Assembly (NCBI RefSeq): GCF_000266945.1
Contig: NC_018025.1
Location: 3,538,001 to 3,602,000 of the forward strand
Source of the DNA: Desulfomonile tiedjei DSM 6799
GTDB lineage: Bacteria; Desulfobacterota; Desulfomonilia; Desulfomonilales; Desulfomonilaceae
Reading direction: 5' to 3'
Length of the DNA stretch: 64,000 bases
A program made the position numbers and the translations under genes. This document shows positions 19,328 through 27,998 of the stretch, piece after piece (position 1 is the first letter of the stretch; each line of letters opens with the position of its first letter). The notes beneath the pieces are model-generated. The model did no database searches and was not told the DNA's origin. It worked only from the letters and a program-made list of their open reading frames with translations.

Positions 19328-20488
19328 CTAATTGGTTGAAAAGTGGCTGTAGAGTGCCATGAGTTTCTTTTCTTCAGTATCCCAATTGTACAGCTTCTCG
19401 AAAGCTGTTCGCCCATTCTTTCCCATCTCGAGACATAACTCCCGGTGGTGAACCAAAAAGGCTATCTTCTCTGCGAAAGAATGAGGATCGTCGGGAGTGG
19501 CTAACAGACCCGCTTTGGATTCATCAACATACCTTCTGATGGGCGGTAAGTCGCTTCCGATAATGGGAAGTCCGCACGCCATATAGTCAAACATTTTGGT
19601 GGGGATATTCTTGTAAAATTTGGGCACCGGCTGCAACGGCACGAGTCCGATATCCGAAGCCATCAGCCAAGGCCCGATCTCTGCTTGAGACAATACTCCG
19701 GACCAGGTAACCCTGTCCGTAAGGACGCTGTCTTTTTCTACCACACGCAAGAATTGGGAACAGTCCTCTTCCGAATCGAACCACCCCGCAAGCCTGAGGC
19801 GAACGTCAATCCCCTTCTCACTCAGAAGAATTCGCATGATGTCGAGCATAAGCAGATAACCGCGATCTTCATTAAGGTCGCCGATATAGACAAGAGACAG
19901 AGGTCCATTATGAAGCGTACTCTCTTTTTTTTGGCTGTTACAAAAATCTATTCTGGGATAATTGTAAAGAGTCAAAACATGAGCATGTATCTTGCGGAAT
20001 CTCTCCGACACCGCTTCATCAGCGGTGATAATCGCGCTGAACAATGGGGCGACAGTGCGCTCGATCCAGTCAAATAAACGTGCAACGATCTCGCGTGCCC
20101 ATGGGGGAAGCCATTTCCTGATCCGTATTGTGTCCGGATAATGTTCGTGTACATCGTAGATTACTGTTTTACGTGTTATCAGCCTTAATAGAAGACCTAT
20201 AGGGATCAGATCGGGATCGTGAAAGTGATAAACATCAGCTCTCTCTTTAAGAGCTAACATCAGAAGACGCCACAGGGAAAAGAGTCGATGAAATCTGGAT
20301 GCCGGCTTGGGGAGGGACTTTACTTCTATTCCCTGAATGGGCCCGTCCGTTCCATCGTGAGGAATAATGAGGGTTACATGAAAGCCGTTCTTGACGAGCG
20401 ATGCCGCTTCACGGTGAAAAATGCGAGCATCGAAGACGGGATGAACAGAACTGAGAAAACAGATTTTGATAGTCGAGTGAGATAACAT
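19328..20488 (-). CDS. Family 4 glycosyltransferase
   Basis: A ~386-residue GT-B fold glycosyltransferase. The N-terminal domain holds SSVHPVFDARIF and DVYHFHDPDLIPIG; the C-terminal domain holds VYIGDLNEDRG and the nucleotide-sugar region KMFDYMACGLPIIGSD, with the acidic E replaced by D in the EX7E-like segment. I start at the ATG 18 bases inside the longest frame (a TTG at 20506), since AAGG and TTAGG precede it. It probably transfers a sugar from a nucleotide donor to a surface glycan; acceptor and sugar cannot be told. It is monocistronic and convergent with the kinase, and the upstream 20489-21014 gap holds no gene. Confidence 0.85.
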   Translation of the reverse strand: MLSHSTIKICFLSSVHPVFDARIFHREAASLVKNGFHVTLIIPHDGTDGPIQGIEVKSLPKPASRFHRLFSLWRLLMLALKERADVYHFHDPDLIPIGLLLRLITRKTVIYDVHEHYPDTIRIRKWLPPWAREIVARLFDWIERTVAPLFSAIITADEAVSERFRKIHAHVLTLYNYPRIDFCNSQKKESTLHNGPLSLVYIGDLNEDRGYLLMLDIMRILLSEKGIDVRLRLAGWFDSEEDCSQFLRVVEKDSVLTDRVTWSGVLSQAEIGPWLMASDIGLVPLQPVPKFYKNIPTKMFDYMACGLPIIGSDLPPIRRYVDESKAGLLATPDDPHSFAEKIAFLVHHRELCLEMGKNGRTAFEKLYNWDTEEKKLMALYSHFSTN

Positions 20489-21014
20489 CCTAACAAACCT
20501 TATCAATTAAAGTGCGAGTTGCCCACTTCATCGGGCACATACTACTAATCGCAAAAGAGTCTGAAGCAATGCCCCTATTATTTACCTTTACAGGATGTCC
20601 TCTGATACCCCCCTCTGTCAAGCCCAAAAGTCTTGTCCTTGTGATCGGAGAAAACTATGTAACCGAGCATTCTCACTCATTTTAACAGAATATCGACAAA
20701 TATCGTACAGAAATATATTCCGAGTGAAATATTCTGTGTACGGACTGCACACCGATTCATCACACTCTTGTGACTTTTCGGGGGGCGTGTGGAAGATGGC
20801 CCCAGTTTCGCTTGACCGACACTGAGGAGATAGATACCTTCCGGGAATGCCTCAAATTCACAGTTCTCCCAGAGCCGCTCCTCGAAGAATGGCATAAACG
20901 ATTCCACCGCGATACTATAGAAATATGATCAGAGCCGAAGCATGTGCGATTGTTCGCGATTGTCCTTTGCGATATGTGGAGAGCGGATGCCCGGCATAGA
21001 ATCTGGGGGGAGAT

Positions 21015-21977
21015 ATGAAAGCAATCAGAGTTCACGAGTTCGGCGGCCCGGAAGTCATGCGCCTGGAAGAAGTAACGGATCTTACACCAGGTCCGGACCA
21101 ACTGCTGATTCGAATAAAAGCAGTAGGAGTAAACCCGGTCGATACGTATGTACGATCAGGACAATATGCCAATCTGTCTCCATTACCTTACACTCCTGGA
21201 ACGGATGCGGCTGGAATCATCGAATCAATCGGCAAAGAAGTACCACGTTTTGCTGTCGGCGACAGGGTCTATGTCGCTGGCACCGTTACGGGAGCATACG
21301 CTGAACAGGCACTTTGCCTCAAATCGCAGGTGCACATGCTGCCCGAGGGGGTCTCTTATTCCCAGGGTGCAGCAATAGGCATTCCGTACGGGATCGCTTA
21401 TCGAGCTCTGTTCAATCGAGCGGTTGCAAAGCCCGGAGAAATCGTTCTGGTGCATGGCGCTACGGGGGGAGTAGGGTTGGCAGCGCTCCAGTTGGCAAGA
21501 AATGCGGGAATGATCGTCATCGGAACCGGAGGCTCGGATGAAGGACGACAACTGGTTCTCCAACACGGAGCACATCACGTGATAGATCACCATGCCGCGG
21601 ACCACTTTAAGCACATCATGGATATAACCGAGGGGCGCGGCGTTGACGTGATCCTTGAGATGCTCGCCAACGTAAATCTGGGGAATGACTTGAAGGTGTT
21701 GAGCCGAGGAGGTCGTGTCGTGGTAATAGGCTCTCGAGGAACAGTGGAGATTGATCCTCGTGACGCCATGTCTCGCGATGCTGCAATCCTTGGGGTCCTG
21801 ATCTTCAATGCTTCGGATCAGGAACTCACCAGCATTCATGCAGCGTTGGGAGCCGGATTGCGGAATAATACAATCCGACCGTTCATAGGTGCGGAAATCC
21901 CGCTGGCAGAAGCTCCTCGAGCCCATGAGAAAGTCATGGAGTCTCGCACGTACGGAAAAGTGGTTCTGGTTACATAA
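21015..21977 (+). CDS. NADPH:quinone oxidoreductase (zeta-crystallin family)
   Basis: A 320-residue zinc-independent medium-chain dehydrogenase. The N-terminal GroES-like domain begins MKAIRVHEFGGPEVM, and the Rossmann motif GATGGVGLAALQLA lies near residue 150. It lacks the Cys ligands of zinc alcohol dehydrogenases, as expected for quinone oxidoreductases. GGGGGGAGAT immediately precedes the ATG. Family members perform one-electron quinone reduction or enone reduction with NADPH. It stands alone with no operon partner. Confidence 0.88.
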   Translation: MKAIRVHEFGGPEVMRLEEVTDLTPGPDQLLIRIKAVGVNPVDTYVRSGQYANLSPLPYTPGTDAAGIIESIGKEVPRFAVGDRVYVAGTVTGAYAEQALCLKSQVHMLPEGVSYSQGAAIGIPYGIAYRALFNRAVAKPGEIVLVHGATGGVGLAALQLARNAGMIVIGTGGSDEGRQLVLQHGAHHVIDHHAADHFKHIMDITEGRGVDVILEMLANVNLGNDLKVLSRGGRVVVIGSRGTVEIDPRDAMSRDAAILGVLIFNASDQELTSIHAALGAGLRNNTIRPFIGAEIPLAEAPRAHEKVMESRTYGKVVLVT

Positions 21978-22044
21978 ATTCCGTTATTGGGCCCAACAAA
22001 GAGGGAAGAGATTCCTTTATGTATGTGACAAAATATTAGGAGCC

Positions 22045-22110
22045 TTTACGGAGGATTCCCGAGGAACCCTTTCGCGCCAAGAAAGATTCCCGCGAAATTC
22101 TCTCCAATCA
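22045..22110. repeat. Degenerate family D hairpin repeat
   Basis: GGAGGATTCCCGAGGAACCC, a short spacer, then GATTCCCGCGAAATTCTCTCC resembles the intact element at 32015-32085 (GGGGAACCC..GGGTTCCCCGGAAATTCTTCCC) but has lost stem symmetry. It lies between two convergent genes and may once have acted as a terminator. Confidence 0.5.
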
Positions 22111-22139
22111 CCGCCTCTGTGGTCTCCGATTCTTCTGGT

Positions 22140-22940
22140 TCAGCTTGCTGCGCTTGCGGCATGTGAATACAGAAATGCTTTTACACAATCGAGAGTCTGC
22201 AAGAGAGAATTCTCCTCTCGTAATTCCAGAACCCACCAGTCGCAGAGAGGCAGTCTTTGGAGCAGAAGCAGCCTGTCTTCGAGATCGGAGTCGTTGCTCG
22301 GAGGAATGTGACCGGTTGCAGTTTCTTTATGATAGATGTGAGCACTGAGGATTCGTTCAGGATGAGGTAGCGCAAAGTCCTGGACATCGTACACTTGACT
22401 TCGCACGGACGGACACACCTGCGCGTGTCCGATATCGAGTGTTCCCCAGCAGTTCGTCTTCCGGATCAATTTTTCGTACAGTTCCGGTCTGGCTGTCCAA
22501 CCCCAGGCAAGATTTTCAAGACAAAGACGAATACCCGCGGCCCGAGCCTTTACTCTTAAATCGCTTAAGCCGCTGATAGTCCTTTCCCAGGAGACGTCTT
22601 CCATGGATTCTCTGCCGAGACCGACATGGAGTGTCGCAAAACGGCCGGCCAGCTTGGAAATCAATGCAAGTGCAGCGGAAAAAACATTGGCAGCCGACAG
22701 CGACTTTTCGACGTCAGAATCGCCAACTTCGTTGTCCGGAAAGAACAGATGAAATCGTACTTCCAGAGGCGCAAGTTTCGAAATTGCATGAATGAATCGC
22801 TCCTCTTCCTGACGATTTCTCGGCATGTCTTCAAGCCGCAAGGTCCAGTCGATTCCATGAAAACCATGATCAAGAGCGAATGATCTCAGGTGGACTACGT
22901 TCGGAAGGAAGTTAGGACACGCCAGTTTTGGACCGTTCAT
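22140..22940 (-). CDS. Sugar phosphate isomerase/epimerase-type TIM barrel protein
   Basis: A ~266-residue protein of the xylose-isomerase-like/AP endonuclease 2 superfamily: HGFHGIDWTL near the N terminus, FHLFF, ATLHVGLG, LCLENLAWG and GTLDIGHAQVC follow the strand order of the barrel and give the metal-binding His/Glu/Asp residues. The start was chosen at the ATG with CAGGAGAG about ten bases upstream; the longer frame would place that site inside the coding region. It is monocistronic. Substrate is not predictable; the family includes isomerases, epimerases and endonuclease IV-like enzymes. Confidence 0.78.
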   Translation of the reverse strand: MNGPKLACPNFLPNVVHLRSFALDHGFHGIDWTLRLEDMPRNRQEEERFIHAISKLAPLEVRFHLFFPDNEVGDSDVEKSLSAANVFSAALALISKLAGRFATLHVGLGRESMEDVSWERTISGLSDLRVKARAAGIRLCLENLAWGWTARPELYEKLIRKTNCWGTLDIGHAQVCPSVRSQVYDVQDFALPHPERILSAHIYHKETATGHIPPSNDSDLEDRLLLLQRLPLCDWWVLELREENSLLQTLDCVKAFLYSHAASAAS

Positions 22941-23174
22941 CAATGAACTCTCCTGCAAATACGTTGGCTTGCATATTACATCGTCACCCCCGATATGTCA
23001 AATAGAAGTTAACAATATGCGTTTGTTGAAATATGAGGGGCTGAGTTTCGGTCCCTGAGAGAGGACGACGGGCATGCTGCCCTTGCAACACCAAGGAGGC
23101 GGACGAAATGTCTGATTCATTCTGTCCCCTCTTAACTAATCGGCATCCATAGCAATTTTTTCCGGGTGAGGTCA

Positions 23175-24086
23175 TCACCGTTCCAGGAGATCGCGTAAAC
23201 GATTAGAAGACTCAATCAAAGGGTCTTCAGGCCACACTTTCACGTGTTTCAACATTCTCCAGATAATCTGATTGTCAGAAACATGCTCGCCGGGCTGATC
23301 AATACCTTGAGGAGGCCAGTCGAGAAATTTCGGGTCTCCGGACGTGCCTTCATCTTGGAGGTTGCGAAGCCGTACGAAAATACGGTCTGTGAACCCGTTC
23401 TTTCCGTTGGCATAAAATGTAACTTCTCCCTTTCCGAAGGACACCAAAGCCGACGACGGATCGAACGTTATATCCGGTTTTGAACGTTCATAGCGCTCTG
23501 CGAACGTGACGTCGATTACACCTCGAGGAAAAGGGCAACTATAGCGCACATGGAGAGCAAGCCAATGCTTTGACTCCGCGGCAATCTTGCATTTTAGCCA
23601 GTTGCCTTGAGACAGAAAAGCAGGGAATTGCATCGGCTCAGATAAGTCGTTTCTTATTGTGTAATTGTGCCGAAATTCGATGGAGCTCCACCTAGTGAAC
23701 TCCCAGGCGCGTGCTGAGAGTGGTATGCCGAGCACTGCCAGCATCGCACCCGCAACTTTTCCGAGGAACGCTCGGCGGTGCTCACCGGGGACGCTGACAT
23801 TTTCGATGATTTGTTGGATTTGAGTCTTCGGAATAGCATTGAGCAAGACGGTTTCAGTGTTGGACAATTCAAGCTCAATCTCGACGGCAGCCCCTGAACG
23901 CTTTGCAAGCAGGACGGAGCGGAATTCGGGATCGACAGAGGCTTTCTTTATGAGCACTTCAATACCGCGCGGAATGCCCTTGAATAATTCACTCTTTGTT
24001 ACTGATCGTTCGTCTACGATGGTCGGATCGATTTGAGTGCCCCCAGGAAAATTCCGGTCAGTATCCCGGGAAGAAGAATCCGCCAT
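23175..24086 (-). CDS. Unknown protein with internal twin-arginine-like segment
   Basis: A ~303-residue protein I do not recognise by name. Residues ~30-100 form a charged helical domain (ELFKGIPRGIEVLIKKAS.. region). At ~103-122 there is HRRAFLGK followed by a hydrophobic Ala/Leu/Gly stretch, a twin-arginine-like signal placed unusually deep in the protein. The remaining ~180 residues look beta-rich, with a second half containing WLALHVRYSCPFP and WPPQGID. AAGGAGA precedes the chosen ATG, and the longer frame to 24125 is unlikely. It has no operon partner. It could be exported with a cytoplasmic leader domain or anchored in the membrane; function is unknown. Confidence 0.72.
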   Translation of the reverse strand: MADSSSRDTDRNFPGGTQIDPTIVDERSVTKSELFKGIPRGIEVLIKKASVDPEFRSVLLAKRSGAAVEIELELSNTETVLLNAIPKTQIQQIIENVSVPGEHRRAFLGKVAGAMLAVLGIPLSARAWEFTRWSSIEFRHNYTIRNDLSEPMQFPAFLSQGNWLKCKIAAESKHWLALHVRYSCPFPRGVIDVTFAERYERSKPDITFDPSSALVSFGKGEVTFYANGKNGFTDRIFVRLRNLQDEGTSGDPKFLDWPPQGIDQPGEHVSDNQIIWRMLKHVKVWPEDPLIESSNRLRDLLER

Positions 24087-24664
24087 GGTGGATCTCCTTT
24101 TCACAAGGCCGGAAAAGCCTCTCACACATAAACGATCGGAGAAAGAATCATTCTCCTCTTACCACGATATCTTGCAGTACGTGCAGGGGTCAAGGTAATT
24201 CCATAAGCCGGCAAAATCACAGAGTCGAACCTTACTCAAGGCAGTCTTCCTACGGATTGGTGATTACATGTCCCTCCAAATTCTTCCACATCATCATCGG
24301 TATATTTGATTTGACATATCGGTCTTCCCTTGGTATAGATATTTATGACTTCTTATCACTTGACAGGAGTTCATCCGTGTACCGTTCTTTCGGCTTTACC
24401 TGAAGTAGCTCGAATCAAGCGACCCGTGTTTGGTTGGCTCTGAGCTAGGCCGAAAGACTCCCGTCCCCTGCCGCTTTCCCAAATATCAATCGAGGACCTC
24501 TTTCAGGCAAGCTCATCGACCTTCTTGATACTGATCGGCAAGCAAAGAAGTAGATCTGGGAGACTCTTTTGAAAGAAACGTTTCCTGAAATCCTTCCGAG
24601 ACCTTGTAGAATTCCTCTGAATCGCCGTTCTTGCGATGCAAAACCGATGATTCAGAAGAAATGT

Positions 24665-24720
24665 TAAAAGTTTTTGGAAGGGTTTGGGGAACCTTTTTAC
24701 AAAAAGGTTCCCCAGCTCTT
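24665..24720. terminator. Family D hairpin, terminator-like, upstream of the tRNA
   Basis: GGGGAACCTTTTT..AAAAAGGTTCCCC forms a near-perfect stem. The sequence before it (GTTAAAAGTTTTTGGAAGGG) matches the flanks of other family D copies. The rest of 24087-24664 has no gene I can support; an open frame on the minus strand (24513-24932) spans the tRNA and is rejected. Confidence 0.6.
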
Positions 24721-24733
24721 ACTCCTTTCTTAC

Positions 24734-24825
24734 GGGGGCAATGGTGCTGGGCGCCCCGCGGGCTGCAAACCCGTTGGCCCGGTCTCGTAAACCGGGAGGA
24801 GGTTCGATTCCCCTTGCCCCCTCCA
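24734..24825 (+). tRNA. Unusual 8/4 tRNA, long variable arm, anticodon GCA (Cys-like, mimics tRNA-Sec)
   Basis: A 92-base cloverleaf can be drawn by hand. The 8-bp acceptor pairs GGGGGCAA (24734-24741) with TTGCCCCC (24814-24821); discriminator is T24822 and CCA is encoded. The D stem is GGTGC/GCGCC with a tiny TGG loop. The anticodon stem is GCGGG/CCCGT with loop CTGCAAA, giving anticodon GCA at 24765-24767. The variable arm is a 6-bp stem CCCGGT/ACCGGG. The T arm is only 4 bp (GG-A-GG/CCCC with a bulged A24800) around loop TTCGATT. The long variable arm, long acceptor and position about 105 bases before selB imitate selC, but GCA plus U73 are cysteine identity elements. A modified 8/4 tRNA-Cys with one bulge has, from memory, been described as a tRNA-Sec mimic in deltaproteobacteria. 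Canonical selC needs UCA. Confidence 0.8.
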
Positions 24826-24930
24826 AAGAATGGACCTGTTCTCAAGCGGACATTACCGGCTAGCAAAGATCTCTCTGACTCTCTGACAGACAAGTCTTCC
24901 GGAGAGCTTCTCAAGGATAGCGAAACAGCC

Positions 24931-26874
24931 ATGAATACATTTCTTACCGCAGGTGTTGCAGGACATGTCGATCACGGCAAGACCAGCCTTGTGCGGTTTC
25001 TGACCGGAATCGATACGGATCGTCTGAAAGAGGAAAAGCGACGGGGTCTTTCGATTGAACCCAGCGTTGCTCCTCTGAAGCTTCCGTCAGGCAACCGGAT
25101 CGCTTTGATGGACGTACCGGGTCATAGCGATTTCCTGAAGAATACTATTCGGGGATTGAGCGCTGTGGATATGGCCATTTTGGTGGTGGCAGCGGATGAT
25201 GGAGTCATGCCGCAGACCAGGGATCACTTGGCGGTGTTGAATTTCGTGAATGCAAAAGGCGGCTTCATTGTGCTCAGTAAGGCAGATCTGGTCGATCGCG
25301 AGACCGTAGAACTCGCTGAAATGGAAATCCGGGACATTATACAGGGCTCTTTTTTGGAGAATAAACCGGTAATTCCCTTCTCTGCCTTGGAAGGCAGCGG
25401 TCTGGAAGAAGTCTTGATGGCCACGGAAGACGAAGCCGAGCAGGTGCATGGCAAGGCGATTCAAGCTCCATTTCGCCTCTGGATCGATCAGGTCCGGAGT
25501 TTCCCCGGTTTCGGAACTGTGGCAAGCGGCACCGTGATGTCAGGGAGTATCACGCGGGATAATACCGTTGAGCTGTTGCCTTCGGGCAAGCAGGCGAAGG
25601 TGCGGTTTATTGAAGTTCATCATGAGCGGGTAGACCGGGCAGTGGCCGGACAACGGGTCGGTCTCAATCTGCAAGGCATCCCTCTTGAGGATCTCAAACT
25701 GGGAACGGTACTTGCCGCCCCGGGGGTTCTCACCCCTGCAAGCCTGTTCAATGCAGAGTTATCCCTCCTTCCAGGAACTCGGCGTCCGATCATGAATCGT
25801 CAGAGGGTCAAATTATATATCGGCACGTACTGTACAACGGCTCGCCTGGTGATGATGGGTCACGAGCGGCTTCATCCGGGAGAAACGGGATTGGTACAAC
25901 TGAGGCTCAGTGAACCGTTAGCTGTTCTCCCGAGAGACCCCTTTGTAATCTCACCGATGAATCTGCATGCGGTTATTGGAGGCGGCAGGATTCTCGAGAC
26001 ACCAAAGGAGAAGTTCCGATCTGGGAATTCGGAAAAAACCATGACCTATTTGCACCTCTTGCAGGAAGACAATGTGAAAAGCATTGTCAACCTGTACCTT
26101 GCCAAGTTCTCCAGCCGCCCGGTAACAGCGGATGAGATTGTGGTAGCGACAGGTTTGGAGCTCGAACGTATCCAGGCAGAGATCAACGCAAGAATGAAGT
26201 TAGGAAAACTGCTTCACCTGAACGGACGGGGATACTTCGATAAGAGTCATTACGAGCTTCTGAAAAGACGCCTCGTGGATGTCACGAAGAATATCCTCTC
26301 AAAGGATGCCTTTAAGCCCACGGCAAGCGCAGACGAAATCCGGTTTCGCCTGGACCCGAATCTGAATATTGCGATATTTGACCGAATGATCGGGGATCTG
26401 TGCAAAGACGGGAAGCTCACAAGAACTGAAAAAGGGTATAAAGTCACCAACTTTGTGGTCAAGCTCCCTTTGTCCAGAGAAAGACTCATAGAGCGGCTCA
26501 TCGATTTTGCCGCAAAACAGGGCTATTGGACTTTTTCTGCAGGAACATATTGGAAGCGTCACGGAGAAGGCATTGCTCATAGGGACGTGGAGAAAGTCCT
26601 CGATCATCTCCATGCTCAGAAGAAGCTCGTTCGACTCAATGACGGCCGTTTCTTAACCGTTGAAGCATTACATGACATCAAAGAACACGTGAGAACCCTG
26701 ATCCTGCAGAAAGGGAACCTGACCATTGAAGATGGTAAGAGAATCCTGGGGTACGGAAGAAACAGAGCCGTGCCGGTGCTCGATTATCTGGACACGATCG
26801 GATATACGAAGCGGAATGGCGATAAACGAGTGCTCAATCGGGAAGTCACTCATGGTGTGAGCATGATGTTATAA
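24931..26874 (+). CDS. selB: Selenocysteine-specific elongation factor SelB
   Basis: A 647-residue translational GTPase that delivers Sec-tRNA to UGA codons marked by a SECIS element. G1 is GHVDHGKT (residues ~11-18), G3 DVPGH, and G4 the SKAD variant of NKxD. EF-Tu-like domains II and III follow, then a C-terminal winged-helix array (residues ~380-640) that binds SECIS RNA. The open frame extends upstream through the tRNA, but the ATG at 24931 gives the usual SelB N terminus and length. The unusual tRNA lies ~105 bases upstream on the same strand. No selA or selD is present in this window, nor any obvious selenoprotein. Confidence 0.95.
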   Translation: MNTFLTAGVAGHVDHGKTSLVRFLTGIDTDRLKEEKRRGLSIEPSVAPLKLPSGNRIALMDVPGHSDFLKNTIRGLSAVDMAILVVAADDGVMPQTRDHLAVLNFVNAKGGFIVLSKADLVDRETVELAEMEIRDIIQGSFLENKPVIPFSALEGSGLEEVLMATEDEAEQVHGKAIQAPFRLWIDQVRSFPGFGTVASGTVMSGSITRDNTVELLPSGKQAKVRFIEVHHERVDRAVAGQRVGLNLQGIPLEDLKLGTVLAAPGVLTPASLFNAELSLLPGTRRPIMNRQRVKLYIGTYCTTARLVMMGHERLHPGETGLVQLRLSEPLAVLPRDPFVISPMNLHAVIGGGRILETPKEKFRSGNSEKTMTYLHLLQEDNVKSIVNLYLAKFSSRPVTADEIVVATGLELERIQAEINARMKLGKLLHLNGRGYFDKSHYELLKRRLVDVTKNILSKDAFKPTASADEIRFRLDPNLNIAIFDRMIGDLCKDGKLTRTEKGYKVTNFVVKLPLSRERLIERLIDFAAKQGYWTFSAGTYWKRHGEGIAHRDVEKVLDHLHAQKKLVRLNDGRFLTVEALHDIKEHVRTLILQKGNLTIEDGKRILGYGRNRAVPVLDYLDTIGYTKRNGDKRVLNREVTHGVSMML

Positions 26875-26914
26875 GCACTTGACACAAGTTCTGACCTTTT
26901 GAACGCATAGTTTA

Positions 26915-27035
26915 TCAAAAGATCGGTATGCTCGGCGTCGGGCCGAACTGGTTGATTTGTACTTAAAAAATGTGCCGGCACGGAGGCACGGCACCCACCA
27001 ATTTTCGAGAGACTGCTGCTAGACAACCTGAATCG
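26915..27035. repeat. Dispersed repeat, inverted relative of 19100-19210
   Basis: GAACTGGTTGATTTGTACTT, then GTGCCGGCACGGAGGCACGGCAC and CCACCAATTTTC reproduce in reverse order the elements at 19100-19210. It sits between convergent selB and the activator gene; nothing else is seen in the gap. Confidence 0.65.
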
Positions 27036-27139
27036 AGAGAGCAGTCGTTCACCGGCCACTCACTATTCTGCGCTCAGAAAAATCGTTGCGATCTCGACGT
27101 AGAAATCCGGTCTTGCCTTGCAACCGACTTTGAATTCGT

Positions 27140-27892
27140 TCATCTCTGAGCCGCATAAAGTGCAGCTCCGAGTGCTCCTACCATGTCAGGTTCGGATGCC
27201 ACTAGTATCCCCGATCTGGTTTCCCGTTCGATGAGTTCTCTTATGCAGGGATTCAGGGCAACCCCTCCGGAAAAGACCAGAGGACCGTCCACGGAAACCC
27301 TCCTTAACATGGAGAGTGAGCGTTTGACTACTGAGTGGTGAAGAGCAAGGGCTATATCTTGAGGTCTATGTCCTCGTGCCATCAAGGATGTTGCCTCCGA
27401 CTCGGCAAAAACCGTGCACATGCTGTTAATGGAAAGCCCGAGTGTCCCCTCCAATGCAAAATCTCCAAACTCTTCGATAGGGATTTGGAAGCTTGTAGCC
27501 ATGAATTCGAGGAACTTGCCCGTTCCTGCCGCACAACGGTCGTTCATCTCGAATTTTGCCACCCGTCCGGCCGAATCCAGCGAGATCGCTTTCGTATCCT
27601 GTCCGCCGATATCCAGGACGGAACGGCCCGCGGGAAAGAGGTGTTTCGCGCCAAGAGCATGTGCGAAGATCTCCGTAATGCTCTCGGCCTTCACATGGTC
27701 TTTGAAGAGCTTTCTCCCGTAACCTGTAGTGACGGTATGTTCGGCGGAAAAGCCGTTCAGAATCTTATGGCATTGTTCCAAGGGTGTGAACGTAGTCTCT
27801 GCTTTTCTGAATGCCAGGATCCGTTTTGAGTCCGGATCCAGGAAAACAACTTTGATTGTCCGGGACCCTACATCTATGCCGCATACCGCCAT
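27140..27892 (-). CDS. BadF/HgdC-type ATPase activator of the adjacent dehydratase-family protein
   Basis: A ~250-residue ASKHA-fold ATPase: phosphate-1 motif CGIDVGSRTIKVVF at the N terminus, DIGGQDTKAI near the middle, and GALGAALYAA at the end. Two Cys (NDRCAAGTGKFLE and SMCTVFAESE) are those that bridge a [4Fe-4S] cluster across the homodimer in HgdC. It drives an ATP-dependent low-potential electron into its partner. The ATG at 27892 has GGTGAG six bases upstream; the longest frame (27991) adds ~33 unlikely residues, and an ATG at 27904 is an alternative. The gene starts ~105 bases after the partner stop at 27999, with the same strand, so the two are probably co-transcribed. Confidence 0.88.
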   Translation of the reverse strand: MAVCGIDVGSRTIKVVFLDPDSKRILAFRKAETTFTPLEQCHKILNGFSAEHTVTTGYGRKLFKDHVKAESITEIFAHALGAKHLFPAGRSVLDIGGQDTKAISLDSAGRVAKFEMNDRCAAGTGKFLEFMATSFQIPIEEFGDFALEGTLGLSINSMCTVFAESEATSLMARGHRPQDIALALHHSVVKRSLSMLRRVSVDGPLVFSGGVALNPCIRELIERETRSGILVASEPDMVGALGAALYAAQR

Positions 27893-27998
27893 ATTACTCA
27901 CCATGCCCAATTCGCAATTTTTCTTGATCACTCGATCTTGAAAGTCACAGAGAGAGTTCCAAGAAAGTTCCTCCTTCTGTGACGCAATCATTATCAGT

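Noticed and set aside
24734-24825. Canonical selC (tRNA-Sec)
   Set aside because: Position and long variable arm fit, but the anticodon is GCA rather than UCA, the T stem is 4 bp with a bulge, and the discriminator is U.
24513-24932. 139-codon open frame on the minus strand
   Set aside because: It runs antisense through the tRNA and a terminator-like hairpin; no recognisable protein features.
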